The notes beneath the pieces are model-generated. The model was not told the DNA's origin. It made no database searches and saw only the letters and a list, made by a program, of their open reading frames with translations. From Psychrobacillus antarcticus (GTDB taxonomy: Bacteria; Bacillota; Bacilli; Bacillales_A; Planococcaceae), in NCBI RefSeq assembly GCF_029533155.1, contig NZ_JAIZDB010000027.1:1-42448 (forward strand): a stretch of 42,448 nt of DNA. The letters run 5' to 3'. Every line of letters starts with the position of its first letter. Position 1 is the first letter of the stretch. Made by a program: the position numbers and the translations under genes. This document shows positions 8,321 through 17,328 of this stretch, piece after piece.

Positions 8321-8356
8321 GCGTCAGAATTAAAATAATTGAAGTGGTCAGATTAG
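8321..8356. promoter_or_regulatory. Putative PdxR-type operator repeats
   Basis: GCGTCAGAATTA (8321-8332) and TGGTCAGATTAG (8345-8356) share GTCAGAnTTA with starts 24 bp apart, close to two helical turns. They lie between pdxS and the pdxR-like remnant, where MocR-type PdxR regulators bind direct repeats. The assignment is by position and pattern only. Confidence 0.45.
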
Positions 8357-8363
8357 AGGGAAG

Positions 8364-8640
8364 GATGGATTTTTAATGTTCTAGCTGGTATAAGAATCAA
8401 AAACTCCACTGTATGAACAATTATATCGTGCTATAAAAGAAGCAAATATAAACGGAAATTGAAGAAGATATTAAGCTTCCCTCTAAAAGTAAACTAGCTA
8501 ATTATTTAACTAACTGTTTAACCCACCCTGTATTGACAGCTGAAACCGTCTTTTATCATCTCCCTATGTGAGGAAATAGATTATTCGGCATTAGTCCCCT
8601 GAGCCGGGATCAAACACTCCATAATAGAGAACTTTAAAAA
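8364..8640 (+). pseudogene. Decayed pdxR-like MocR-family regulator (N-terminal remnant)
   Basis: Pieces of a GntR/MocR winged-helix domain can be read in two frames: LYEQLYRAIKEANING (from 8409), then after a frame change IEEDIKLPSKSKLANYL (from 8458) and a TAETVFYHLPM segment ending in a stop. This is the typical order of a MocR N-terminus (PLYEQLY..., LPS.R.LA..L..S..TV...Y..L). Frame changes, internal stops and the lack of any aminotransferase-like domain before copB at 8775 show it is dead. Its divergent position beside pdxS matches pdxR in Listeria, Staphylococcus and other Firmicutes. The exact 3' limit is uncertain. Confidence 0.65.
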
Positions 8641-8774
8641 GCTCATGTTGTTTGGCTGACATCCTCATTGAGTGATGTCAAAATTGTTTTGCTATTATAA
8701 TATTGCATAATTAATGCATATTTATTGTATATACTAATTGCAAAACTATATAACGAGGCAGGTGGAACTTGAAG

Positions 8775-10838
8775 ATGACTAATCACTCACATCATGAACA
8801 CAATTCCAATAACCAAAAAGGACAAGGAGAACATGATAGTCATGGTGCTGATCAGACCCATGGCATTAAACAAACTCTTAATGGACATCATAATCACCAT
8901 TCCCATATGGTGGAGGATTTTAAAAAACGTTTTTATATTTCATTAATTATTACGATTCCAATTTTAATACTGTCCCCAATGATTCAAATGTTCCTTGGGG
9001 TTGATTGGCGCTTTGAAGGTGATATGTATATACTGTTTGCGCTCTCTACTTTCATATTCTTTTATGGTGGTTGGCCATTTCTTGTGGGAGCAAAAGACGA
9101 ACTAAAAAAACGTAACCCTGGGATGATGACACTAATTTCCTTGGCTATTAGCGTGGCGTATGTATATAGTACAGCTTCTGTATTTGGTTTTGCTGAAAAT
9201 GATTTCTTCTGGGAATTGGCTACTCTTGTTGACATAATGTTACTTGGTCATTGGATTGAAATGAAATCTGTTATGGGTGCTTCGAAAGCTTTGGAGGAAC
9301 TTGCTAAATTAATGCCTTCGGAAGCTCATCTTGTCGACGATGAAGGTAGAGTAACAGAAGTAGAAGTGGCTAGTTTAAAACAAGGAAATCGAGTTTTGGT
9401 CAAACCTGGCGAAAAAATACCTATAGACGGTAAAATAGTCGATGGAAAATCTACGATTGATGAATCCATGCTAACAGGTGAATCTGTCCCTATTGAAAAA
9501 GAAGCTAACCAAGAGGCTATTGGAGGATCAATTAATGGTGAAGGTGCACTTATTATTTCTGTAATGAAAACGGGAAATGAAACCTATCTTTCCCAAATTA
9601 TTAGTTTAGTTAAAGAAGCACAGGAATCTAAGTCCCGCGCTCAAGACCTTGCAAATAGGGCTGCAAAGTGGTTATTTTACGGTGCCCTTGTAGCAGGCCT
9701 TGCAACATACTTCATTTGGATTTCTCTTGGTTATCCAGTTTCCTTTGCCATGGAAAGAATGGTTACGGTATTAATCATAGCTTGTCCTCATGCTTTAGGG
9801 CTTGCAGCACCTTTAGTGGTTGCAGTATCCACTTCGATTGCAGCCAAAAATGGCCTTCTGATTCGAAATCGTGCAGCCTTTGAAGGAGCTCGCAATATCG
9901 AAGCAGTCGTTTTTGATAAGACAGGAACTTTAACGAAAGGTGAATTTGGTGTAACAAATATAAGTACTTCAAAGGATTATAGTGAGAAAGATGTTATTTC
10001 ATATGCAGCGTCGGTAGAAGTTCAGTCCCAACATCCACTAGCAAAAGGTATTATAAAAAAAGCAACGGAAATGGGTATTACACCTTTAAAATTAGGGAAC
10101 TTTCAATCATTAACTGGAAAAGGCCTCCGAGGAACAGTGAACGGAAAACAAATCCTAGTGGTTAGTCCTGGATATATCAAAGAATTGAATTTAAATTATG
10201 ACAAAGAACAATTTGACACGTGGTCTTCAGAGGGTAAGACAGTTGTTTTCACTTTGGTGGATAATAAGTACGCAGGTATGATCGCACTTTCAGATATCGT
10301 TCGCGAAACAGCAATTGAAGCCATTAATCAACTTAAAGAAATGAAAATTAAATCTATTATGCTAACAGGTGATAATGCTAAGGTTGCTCAATATGTCGGA
10401 CAACAGTTAGGTATGAAAGAAATCTTTCCAGAGGTTCTTCCTCATCAAAAATCCGAAAAGATTGAACATATACAAAGGACAGACGGCCTTCTTACTGCAA
10501 TGACGGGAGATGGTGTCAATGATGCGCCAGCTCTTGCAAAAGCTGATTTAGGAATTGCTGTAGGTGCAGGAACTGATGTTGCAATAGAAACTGCTGATGT
10601 CGTCCTTGTAAAAAGTAATCCGCTAGATGTAGTTAATATTATCAAGCTTTCAAGAGCTACTTACCGAAAAATGACACAAAACTTATGGTGGGCTGCAGGA
10701 TATAATATTGTAGCAATTCCATTAGCAGCAGGATTCTTTTATAAATATGGAATTGTACTAAGTCCTGCATTTGGGGCGATCTTAATGTCTCTAAGTACAG
10801 TAATAGTTGCTATCAATGCGCGACTACTAAAGCTGTAG
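8775..10838 (+). CDS. copB: Copper-transporting P1B-type ATPase CopB (CPH class)
   Basis: A 687-residue P-type ATPase. The N-terminus (residues 1-45) is a His-rich tail instead of CxxC domains. About eight membrane helices carry the metal motif CPH at 337-339, typical of the CopB/P1B-3 class, which is associated with copper or silver export. TGES is near 234-237, the phosphorylated Asp is 381 in DKTGT, and GDGVNDAP comes later. ATG at 8775 is chosen over TTG at 8769 because it gives better spacing from the AGGTGG site. It stands alone on the plus strand with a terminator behind it, and no clear CsoR-type site was found upstream. It complements CopA, and its exact ion is inferred. Confidence 0.93.
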   Translation: MTNHSHHEHNSNNQKGQGEHDSHGADQTHGIKQTLNGHHNHHSHMVEDFKKRFYISLIITIPILILSPMIQMFLGVDWRFEGDMYILFALSTFIFFYGGWPFLVGAKDELKKRNPGMMTLISLAISVAYVYSTASVFGFAENDFFWELATLVDIMLLGHWIEMKSVMGASKALEELAKLMPSEAHLVDDEGRVTEVEVASLKQGNRVLVKPGEKIPIDGKIVDGKSTIDESMLTGESVPIEKEANQEAIGGSINGEGALIISVMKTGNETYLSQIISLVKEAQESKSRAQDLANRAAKWLFYGALVAGLATYFIWISLGYPVSFAMERMVTVLIIACPHALGLAAPLVVAVSTSIAAKNGLLIRNRAAFEGARNIEAVVFDKTGTLTKGEFGVTNISTSKDYSEKDVISYAASVEVQSQHPLAKGIIKKATEMGITPLKLGNFQSLTGKGLRGTVNGKQILVVSPGYIKELNLNYDKEQFDTWSSEGKTVVFTLVDNKYAGMIALSDIVRETAIEAINQLKEMKIKSIMLTGDNAKVAQYVGQQLGMKEIFPEVLPHQKSEKIEHIQRTDGLLTAMTGDGVNDAPALAKADLGIAVGAGTDVAIETADVVLVKSNPLDVVNIIKLSRATYRKMTQNLWWAAGYNIVAIPLAAGFFYKYGIVLSPAFGAILMSLSTVIVAINARLLKL

Positions 10839-10865
10839 ATGTGTTTTTCATAATAATTTATTTAA

Positions 10866-10900
10866 GCTCTAAGGAGAAGTAAATTCTTCTTGGAGTTTTT
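10866..10900 (+). terminator. Terminator of copB
   Basis: Stem of CTC, AAG and AGAA blocks pairing with TTCT, CTT and GAG across small bulges, followed by TTTTT. It begins 28 bp after the copB stop. Confidence 0.65.
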
Positions 10901-10925
10901 GCAAATTTAGTGAATAGGAAATAGT

Positions 10926-11384
10926 TTAATACTTCTTAACAAATCTATCGTTCCAAATTGCAAATCCTATTACAGCACCTAGCATGTTGAGAATCAAATC
11001 ATCAATATCGAAACTTCCTCTTCTTGAAACCACTTGTGTTACCTCAATCAATAATAATAAAACAGTCATTGTAATTACATATATACGTATATTATTAATT
11101 CTTTTAATAATGAGCGGTAAAAAAATGCCCATAGGTAAAAACAAAATTAAATTACCACCAAGGTTTTTTAAAGGGATCTTAATATTCAAAGTTCCATGGG
11201 CTATAGAATGAATATATAGATTTATAGTTCTAAATGGTATAAAATTTGAAGACCAATTTATGTATTCCCCAAAAGATACCTCTGACAATCTATAACCTCT
11301 TGAATCAAAGAATAATATAAAAACTAATGCAAATAAATATAATATTAAACTAATACAAACTAAAGTATTTTTAGCAGTGTTCAT
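10926..11384 (-). CDS. VanZ-like family membrane protein
   Basis: A 152-residue integral membrane protein with four or five hydrophobic helices. It has the VanZ-family signature: a loop with SNFIPFRTI, then GGNLILFLPMGIFLPL, then EVTQ and GSFDIDDLILNMLGAVIG. VanZ of enterococci gives low-level teicoplanin resistance, but most chromosomal relatives have no known function. An AGGAGG site precedes ATG at 11384. It is convergent with copB and has no evident link to copper. Confidence 0.85.
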   Translation of the reverse strand: MNTAKNTLVCISLILYLFALVFILFFDSRGYRLSEVSFGEYINWSSNFIPFRTINLYIHSIAHGTLNIKIPLKNLGGNLILFLPMGIFLPLIIKRINNIRIYVITMTVLLLLIEVTQVVSRRGSFDIDDLILNMLGAVIGFAIWNDRFVKKY

Positions 11385-11444
11385 TTCTTTCCTCCTGATA
11401 AACTTTCCTCATCAACACGAACTACTTCATATAACATGTATTTT

Positions 11445-11489
11445 AAATAAAAAATACATGGAGAGACCCATTAGACAGGCTCTTCCATG
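11445..11489 (-). terminator. Terminator of the ccdA-resA-kinase operon
   Basis: On the minus strand CATGG, a bulged A, then AGAGCC pairs with GGtCTCTCCATG, followed directly by TATTTTTTATTT. A second hairpin (CATGTATTTT/AAAATACATG, 11435-11460) overlaps the same CATG and could form as an alternative. Confidence 0.65.
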
Positions 11490-11593
11490 CAGTACTTTTA
11501 GACTAACTATTTAAGTATTATATAATCTAACTGCTTTTTACTACTAACAGGGAATAATTTTGTCTTCTTAATATTTGACAGCTCATTTGTAAA

Positions 11594-12328
11594 TTATATC
11601 CCCCAATAAGTGATGGTATCAAAAAGTCCTATAACTACTAAAACGCCCCCCGCTATGCGTTGTATCAATCTTCCCATTTTCATGCTACGTTTCATAATTA
11701 TTTTCTTAGCATCAAATAACCATATTAAAACAAATAAAAGGATTAGTGGAATCGACGTTGCAATTCCAAAGACAGCAGGTAATAAAAAACCATAGGAAGT
11801 TGATACAACAGTTGGCATAAGCCAGACAAAAAAGAGAACAAACATAGTTGGACAAAATGCGAGTGAAAAGCTTGCTCCCAACATAAAGGATCCCGGCTTT
11901 CCTTCCTTTAATGCCATAGGGATATACATTGTTAAACGATTAAGAAATCTAAGCTTAAAAATTCCTAAAAGTACAAGTCCAGTAATTACTAGTAGTGGAC
12001 CAATTACTTTACGAAATAAAGGGAAATACTCTGTCATTTTAGTTTCAAATGATTGACCAAATATCCAAGCCAGCAACCCAATCAGACTAAATACTATAAT
12101 CTTTCCTGCTATAAAGGATAGTATTTCTCCCCAATTATTTTTCATTTGAACAGTGCGATTTCCGTAAAATGTAATTGCACTCATATTTCCTGTCAGTTGG
12201 CATGGTGCCACAGCTCCAATCAAGCCGAGAAGGAGCGCAACTACAATTGGGGAATGTTCATAGGAGCGTAAGAAAACAGTAACTGGTTCACTAATTGTTT
12301 GACTAAATCTCGACATCAAACTATACAT
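11594..12328 (-). CDS. CcdA/DsbD-like transmembrane thiol protein
   Basis: A 244-residue membrane protein with about six helices, resembling the transmembrane part of DsbD and CcdA and the sulfite-exporter/UreH-like group. Cysteines at 43 (GAVAPCQLTG) and 159 (LAFCPTMFVL) sit in the paired helices where CcdA-type proteins pass electrons across the membrane. The start is ATG at 12328, preceded by GGAGGG; a GTG 18 bases upstream is less well placed. It is the last gene of the operon, 22 bp after the propeller lipoprotein. It differs clearly from the canonical CcdA at the operon's head. Transport of reducing power or of a metal are both possible. Confidence 0.75.
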   Translation of the reverse strand: MYSLMSRFSQTISEPVTVFLRSYEHSPIVVALLLGLIGAVAPCQLTGNMSAITFYGNRTVQMKNNWGEILSFIAGKIIVFSLIGLLAWIFGQSFETKMTEYFPLFRKVIGPLLVITGLVLLGIFKLRFLNRLTMYIPMALKEGKPGSFMLGASFSLAFCPTMFVLFFVWLMPTVVSTSYGFLLPAVFGIATSIPLILLFVLIWLFDAKKIIMKRSMKMGRLIQRIAGGVLVVIGLFDTITYWGI

Positions 12329-12350
12329 CCGTGAAACACCCTCCACCTTC

Positions 12351-13274
12351 TTATTCTGCTAACTCACCGTTAGAAGCAATCTGGTCCCAAGTTAGTCCTT
12401 CATCTTTTGTTATATAAATATTATTACTATTTGTAACTAATACAATCTCTTGTTGATTTTCAGGATTTACTGAGATAAAAGTGATTGGATCCATCTTCAA
12501 TTCTTTTGGAAGTTGTATATTAATTTCTTCGTTACTCTCAAACAAGAAGGACTTAAGGTAGACGGTATTATTCTCAAAATTAGTATATAAACCTCCCGTT
12601 TCAGTCAATGTTACATAAGTGATCATTTTTGTATCATTCATTAACTTAAAGTTTTGGCCATAATCATTCGAAATAAATAATCCATCCTTACTACCGATTG
12701 TAATCAATTCTTTACGAGTGGGATGAGCCGACAAATTAGAAATATAATCGTAATTAAACCCATTCATAGCAGCTTTAGTCCATGAATCTCCTTCATTTAG
12801 AGAATAATGTAGACCTGCGTCCATTTCTTCAACTGGCATTTCATTTAACACGTAAATTGTACTTGAATCATAACCAGCTGCAAGGTAATGAAAATCAATC
12901 TCTCCGTAAAACGCTAATTGTTCGAAACTTGCTCCTTCATCTATGCTTTTAATAAGACCAAGAGGATTTTTATATTCAGAACCTTCTTCTGGATGACCAC
13001 TTGAAAAGAATCCTTCTCTTACAGCTTGAAAGCCCATATAGTCATGTTTTTGACTATTTGCTTCTTTCCAACCATCCTTGGCATATTTATATAACCCAAG
13101 ATGAGTTGCAATGACGACATCGCTTTCTCCATTTATATAACCTAAACCGTGTATATGATCAATTTTATTATTATTTACTCCCTCGAATGAGAAAACATCA
13201 TTTTCATTTGAGTTACATGCAGATAGGACTAATATTAATACTAATAAACTGAATATAATTTTATATTTCTTCAT
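12351..13274 (-). CDS. Beta-propeller lipoprotein (F510_1955 / BNR-repeat type)
   Basis: A 307-residue secreted lipoprotein. The signal peptide ends in LSAC (Cys20). The mature part contains repeated blocks with Ser/Asn-Asp-G patterns such as SIDEGASF, SLNEGDSW, SNDYGQNF and TKDEGLTW, the Asp-box (BNR) repeats of sialidase-like propellers. A DHIHGLGY motif near the start is typical of a family named F510_1955 glycosylhydrolase-like. Despite that name no catalytic residues for sugar cleavage are evident. It sits 15 bp after the response regulator and just before the CcdA-like gene. An extracytoplasmic copper or redox role is suggested by context only. Confidence 0.8.
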   Translation of the reverse strand: MKKYKIIFSLLVLILVLSACNSNENDVFSFEGVNNNKIDHIHGLGYINGESDVVIATHLGLYKYAKDGWKEANSQKHDYMGFQAVREGFFSSGHPEEGSEYKNPLGLIKSIDEGASFEQLAFYGEIDFHYLAAGYDSSTIYVLNEMPVEEMDAGLHYSLNEGDSWTKAAMNGFNYDYISNLSAHPTRKELITIGSKDGLFISNDYGQNFKLMNDTKMITYVTLTETGGLYTNFENNTVYLKSFLFESNEEINIQLPKELKMDPITFISVNPENQQEIVLVTNSNNIYITKDEGLTWDQIASNGELAE

Positions 13275-13289
13275 TTCGACTTTTCTCCT

Positions 13290-13967
13290 TTAGCTCCATT
13301 TATATCCTATTCCCCATACAGTTTTAAGAAATTCATCAATAGGAAAGCCAGCATTTTTCAATTTCTCTCTTAAATTTCGAATATGTGAGTCCACTGTTCT
13401 CGTATCTGTATATGTGTCATACTCCCACGCAGCATGCAAAAGTTCTTCTCGTGTAAAAGTCTTTTTAGGGCGAGAAATTAATGCTTCCACGATATAAAAC
13501 TCCTTCAATGTTAATGGTGAGATTAGACTATGATATTGCAAGGAATAAGTTTCTTTATCTAACTTAAAGTCTTCGTATGAAATCTTTTCTTCCTCTGTTT
13601 TGTGTTCAGAGAACCGTCGTAAAACGGCATTTACTCTAGCTACCAACTCTTTTTCATCGAAAGGTTTGGTAATATAATCGTCCGCCCCTGTGTTTAATCC
13701 TTTTACTAAATCCATCTTATCGGATCTAGCTGTAAGCATAATAATAGGTACATTTGAAAATTCACGTATCTTTCTACATACTTCCCATCCATCTACATCT
13801 GGCATCATAACGTCTAACAGGACAAGATTAACTTTCTCGTTTCTTAGTAACTCAATTGATTCCAGGCCATTTGTTTCTTTAATACATCTGAATCCAAGCG
13901 GTAGGAGAAACAATTCAATTAGATCTAACATCCTTTGCTCATCATCAACCAATAAAATTGTCCGCAT
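13290..13967 (-). CDS. OmpR/PhoB-family response regulator
   Basis: A 225-residue DNA-binding response regulator. The receiver domain (1-115) has acidic residues Asp8/Asp9, phosphoacceptor Asp52 (LLDVMMPD) and Lys101 (ITKPF). The C-terminal winged helix (about 130-225) has the usual LTLKEFYIVEAL and VDSHIRNLREKLK segments. The ATG at 13967 is chosen because the longer in-frame start would consume the AGGAGG ribosome binding site and add eight unconserved residues. It follows its kinase by 52 bp, reversing the usual regulator-kinase order. It probably controls this operon or copB, but no binding site was identified. Confidence 0.93.
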   Translation of the reverse strand: MRTILLVDDEQRMLDLIELFLLPLGFRCIKETNGLESIELLRNEKVNLVLLDVMMPDVDGWEVCRKIREFSNVPIIMLTARSDKMDLVKGLNTGADDYITKPFDEKELVARVNAVLRRFSEHKTEEEKISYEDFKLDKETYSLQYHSLISPLTLKEFYIVEALISRPKKTFTREELLHAAWEYDTYTDTRTVDSHIRNLREKLKNAGFPIDEFLKTVWGIGYKWS

Positions 13968-14019
13968 ATATTCTAAAAACCTCCTATTCAATTACTGCTA
14001 GACGAAATTCTAAATAAAG

Positions 14020-15381
14020 CTAAATCATTATGGTAAATGTACTTCCTTTGCCCAAGACACTTTGGACTTCAATGCTACCACCATGTGCTTCTACTAATTC
14101 CTTCACAACAGCAAGTCCAATTCCCGAACCACCAGATAAACGTGAGCGCGACTTTTCAACACGATATAACTTTTCAAAAATGAATTCAATTTCATCAGAG
14201 GGGATACCTCTTCCGAAATCAATTACGGAAATGATTGTTTTCTTTTCTTTTTTATGAACTTTCAGTGTAACCTGTGTATTTTCTTTAGAATATTTCAAGG
14301 CATTATCCAGTAAATTCAATACAATTTGCTCTAATCGTAGGGAATCAGCATGGACTTGAAAGTTGTCCCCACATACAAAACTAAGCTTAATATTCTTCAT
14401 CTCAAAAGAAGGTCCAACTAGTTTGATAATATTTTCAAAAAACGTTTGTGCCCAAAAATAATCTTTTGTCACAGTAAAAGTATTCTCATCCATTTTTGCT
14501 AAATCTAATAAATTTCTCACAAGTTCTTTCATTCGTTCTGACTCTTCAGCTATTATTGCAAGATACTGTTCTCGTTCTTCTATACTAATTTCTTTTCTCA
14601 TGGCTACATTTGAATAACCAATTAAGTATGTTAAAGGAGTTCTTAGTTCATGAGCAACCGAGGCTAGAAACTCATTTCGCTCTGTTTTCATCCTTTCTAA
14701 ATCATCAGCTAATTTTTGAATAGAACCTGACAAATCACCAAGTTCATCTTTACCGATGTATGGAAGACTCACTTCAAAATCCCCTTTGCTTAATTTCTCA
14801 GTGGCTTCCTTCATACGTATTAAAGGTCTTGTGAGAAGTCTAGATAGAGCTGTATAGACAATAAATAGAAGAAAAACACTCGTCCCACCAGCAATCCCAA
14901 AATGCATGTTTAACTTATCCACCAATTGTTCAATAGAACTTGTACTTTGAAACATGACAACATAGCCTGATTGGTTATTACTCCCTTTGTAAGGGTGTGC
15001 ACTAATGATATATGGAGACTCTTCCCAATCCGAAATCAATACCTCATCGCTTCTCAAATCAAGATTCTTAATTAGAGGAAGAAATTCTGTTAAAGATGCA
15101 TTGTTTTTGAAGGAGCTACTAATGATTCCACCTTTATTATCCGTAATGACAACTTCTCTATCTCCTCCTTTTTCCATCAATACGATATGTTTCATGGTTG
15201 TTTCGGAATAGTATTCTTCAAGTACTTCTCTATGATTTGATCCGTTTTTCAACAATAAAGAAAATTCTTCATCAATTCTTGTGTGAATAATATTTCTATG
15301 GAGATAAAAAATTAGAAATGTTTCCATTATCAATACAACAATAAAAAAGTAGGCTGTTAACTTTGTCGATATTCTATTCAT
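14020..15381 (-). CDS. Membrane-bound sensor histidine kinase
   Basis: A 453-residue kinase. A first membrane helix (about 9-28), an extracytoplasmic sensor of some 130 residues and a second helix (about 162-182) lead to a HAMP linker. The HisKA phosphoacceptor is His244 in ASVAHELRTPL. The ATPase domain shows NLLDNALKYS, DFGRGIP and GGSGIGLAVV. ATG at 15381 is preferred over a longer frame because GGGAGGA lies upstream of it. The extracytoplasmic domain has no clear copper-binding cluster, so the signal is unknown. The placement behind ccdA-resA recalls the ResDE redox system but does not prove it. Confidence 0.93.
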   Translation of the reverse strand: MNRISTKLTAYFFIVVLIMETFLIFYLHRNIIHTRIDEEFSLLLKNGSNHREVLEEYYSETTMKHIVLMEKGGDREVVITDNKGGIISSSFKNNASLTEFLPLIKNLDLRSDEVLISDWEESPYIISAHPYKGSNNQSGYVVMFQSTSSIEQLVDKLNMHFGIAGGTSVFLLFIVYTALSRLLTRPLIRMKEATEKLSKGDFEVSLPYIGKDELGDLSGSIQKLADDLERMKTERNEFLASVAHELRTPLTYLIGYSNVAMRKEISIEEREQYLAIIAEESERMKELVRNLLDLAKMDENTFTVTKDYFWAQTFFENIIKLVGPSFEMKNIKLSFVCGDNFQVHADSLRLEQIVLNLLDNALKYSKENTQVTLKVHKKEKKTIISVIDFGRGIPSDEIEFIFEKLYRVEKSRSRLSGGSGIGLAVVKELVEAHGGSIEVQSVLGKGSTFTIMI

Positions 15382-15459
15382 TAGAGCATTCGATCCTCCC
15401 AACTAGTTAAATCTGGATTGTTAAGTTGCAAATACATTGTTGTCTGATAACATTTAAGT

Positions 15460-15993
15460 TTAGATAGGCAATATTTGCTCCATATATTGTTTTATACTGT
15501 CTTCACTCATCTCGCCGGTTATTATTTTCTCTATTTTCCCTTCTGGGTTAATAAGAAAAGTAGTTGGCAAAGGGTTAATATTATAAGTTTCCATTACACT
15601 TTTATTGTCATCAATTAAAACTGGAAAAGTTAAGCCTTTTCGATCAATATATTTTTGAACTACAAAATCAGATTCTCCTATGTTTACCGCTAGTATTTGA
15701 AGTCCTTGATCTTTAACTTCTTGATACTGTTTGTCCATTAGCGGAAATTCTCTTTCACATGGTTTACACCAAGTTCCCCAGAAATTCAAAAAGACTCCTT
15801 GTCCTTTGTACTCCGACAATTGATGTCTTTCTCCATTCATATCAGTTAGAACGAAGTCAGGAGCTTCATCTCCTACTTGTAATACACCATTTTTCTCTTT
15901 AGATAAGTTAGAATATATGGTGAAGATAATTACTCCAACCATTAATATCAAGAGTACAAACCGTATGTAAAATCTTTTTTGCTTCTTATCCAT
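15460..15993 (-). CDS. ResA/TlpA-like thiol-disulfide oxidoreductase
   Basis: A 177-residue membrane-anchored thioredoxin-fold protein. One N-terminal helix (about 9-27) anchors it with the domain outside. The active site is WCKPC (Cys76, Cys79), followed by PLPTTFLI with the cis-proline. It would take electrons from the CcdA encoded directly upstream (42 bp gap) to reduce cysteine pairs, as ResA does for apocytochrome c in Bacillus. No cytochrome c gene is present here, so its client may be a copper protein. It resembles Bacillus ResA in length and order, but a dedicated paralogue is more likely than the resABCDE gene itself. Confidence 0.88.
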   Translation of the reverse strand: MDKKQKRFYIRFVLLILMVGVIIFTIYSNLSKEKNGVLQVGDEAPDFVLTDMNGERHQLSEYKGQGVFLNFWGTWCKPCEREFPLMDKQYQEVKDQGLQILAVNIGESDFVVQKYIDRKGLTFPVLIDDNKSVMETYNINPLPTTFLINPEGKIEKIITGEMSEDSIKQYMEQILPI

Positions 15994-16035
15994 AGTAACA
16001 ATAAACCTACTTTCCTAATTATTTATAATTGTGCT

Positions 16036-16746
16036 CTAAAACCCTGTAAATCCTCCAAAAAAAGGAGTTAAAATTGCTATTATTTTTGTCATCATATCAA
16101 AATACAACAAGATACCCATTATAATCATTAAAAATCCACCTAATCTCATGAAAAGTCCATTTCTCTTTTGAAGAAACTTCATTTTTCCAATAAACAATGA
16201 CATTATGAGAAACGGAATGGAGAAACCCAGTACATAAAATAGCATATACAACATTCCTCTGTCAGGGTCAGAAACTCCTAAAGCAATTACACCTGCTAGT
16301 ATTGGTCCAGTACACGGTGTCCATCCAGCAGCAAACCCCATACCGATCAATACGGATCCTATATAACCTTTAGGTCTTTTTCTGAATTGGACTCTTTTCT
16401 CTGATAGTAAAAATTCAAATTTAAAAACCCCAATAACTACTAAACCAAAAAATACGAGGATAATAGCACCAATTTGTCTTAGTAAGTCTTGGTATTGAAG
16501 AAAAAACGTCCCGATGAAAGAGGTGGAAAAACCCAATGCCATAAAGATGGCTGAAAATCCAAGTAAAAATAGAAGCGTGTGTACCAATGCCTTCTTATTT
16601 AGTATTCCTTTTTCTTCTTTTAGTTCATTTAAAGATACCCCGGTAACATAGGACAGAAATGCAGGATAAAGGGGTAATGAACAAGGTGATATAAAAGACA
16701 GTAATCCCGCACCAAAAGCTAAAAATAAACTTAATTGTTCAAACAA
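16036..16746 (-). CDS. ccdA: Cytochrome c biogenesis protein CcdA
   Basis: A 236-residue protein of six membrane helices that moves electrons from cytosolic thioredoxin to extracytoplasmic thiol proteins. The two redox cysteines are Cys22 (SFISPCSLPLYPAFLSY) and Cys145 (GWTPCTGPIL), both in the canonical motifs. Length matches Bacillus CcdA (about 235). It leads the six-gene minus-strand operon, with resA next. The upstream region (to 17328) contains no other minus-strand gene, so the operon promoter must lie there; I could not pick it out with confidence. Confidence 0.92.
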   Translation of the reverse strand: MFEQLSLFLAFGAGLLSFISPCSLPLYPAFLSYVTGVSLNELKEEKGILNKKALVHTLLFLLGFSAIFMALGFSTSFIGTFFLQYQDLLRQIGAIILVFFGLVVIGVFKFEFLLSEKRVQFRKRPKGYIGSVLIGMGFAAGWTPCTGPILAGVIALGVSDPDRGMLYMLFYVLGFSIPFLIMSLFIGKMKFLQKRNGLFMRLGGFLMIIMGILLYFDMMTKIIAILTPFFGGFTGF

Positions 16747-17328
16747 AGAGTTTCACCTAACCTTTCATGCTTATAATCTACTAACAATGCTTTCTAATCC
16801 TTCTAGCAATTCAAAGAGTTTAAATAAGTCACTAAACTTATAGATATTTATCCAAGCTGTGCCTACTTGCGTGTCTTTATATTAAGAGGACATTAACTAA
16901 CAAAATATTCTAAATAATAATATTTGAACGATTTAAGATATATTATTCAAACTAGAATCAACAAAGGATTAGCCTTGGGACAACTGATTAAGGCAATCCT
17001 CTGAGATAGTATAGAGAATAAATATGAAGAAACTATGCAGAAGTAACCCCAAAAAATATTATAATGAACTTTATGAGCTTTCTGTGTCTAACTATTTTTT
17101 TGTTTTCTTCATTAGATTTTTTAGATAAGACTACTTTCAATTCAAAAAAAAATGTATTTGAAAAACATTAGCACCGTAATTTTACCTATACAATTAATAA
17201 ACGAGGTAACCCTAATCAAATTAGGGTTACCTCGTTTATTATAGAATGACATGTTTAGTTTACCTTGTAATTGCTTCTTACTTGTTTTGCTTTTTCCTCG
17301 AAAGTATCCTTGTCATATAGTTGACACT
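16747..17328. other. Intergenic stretch, 582 bp, between the ccdA operon and tniQ2
   Basis: AT-rich with no credible gene. It contains an imperfect hairpin near 16966-17001 (GGATTaGCCTT/AAGGCaATCC) and the perfect palindrome at 17196-17240. A few weak TnsB-site look-alikes occur near 17163, 17248 and 17311, so a diverged transposon left end here cannot be excluded. Nothing more definite is visible. Confidence 0.5.
17196..17240 (-). terminator. 21-bp perfect inverted repeat downstream of the tns operon
   Basis: Arms 17196-17216 and 17220-17240 are perfect reverse complements around a CAA loop. Located about 90 bp past the tniQ2 stop, it most simply terminates the tnsABC-tniQ transcript, although the following U-tract is weak. 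The length and perfection are unusual for a plain terminator. Confidence 0.6.

Noticed and set aside
12351-13274. Active glycosyl hydrolase or sialidase
   Set aside because: The family name suggests it, but only Asp-box repeats of a propeller are visible and no catalytic set can be seen.
15460-16746. The canonical resABC/ccdA cytochrome c maturation locus
   Set aside because: resB, resC and any cytochrome c gene are absent, the kinase precedes the regulator, and the neighbours are copper genes, so it is called a dedicated paralogue set.
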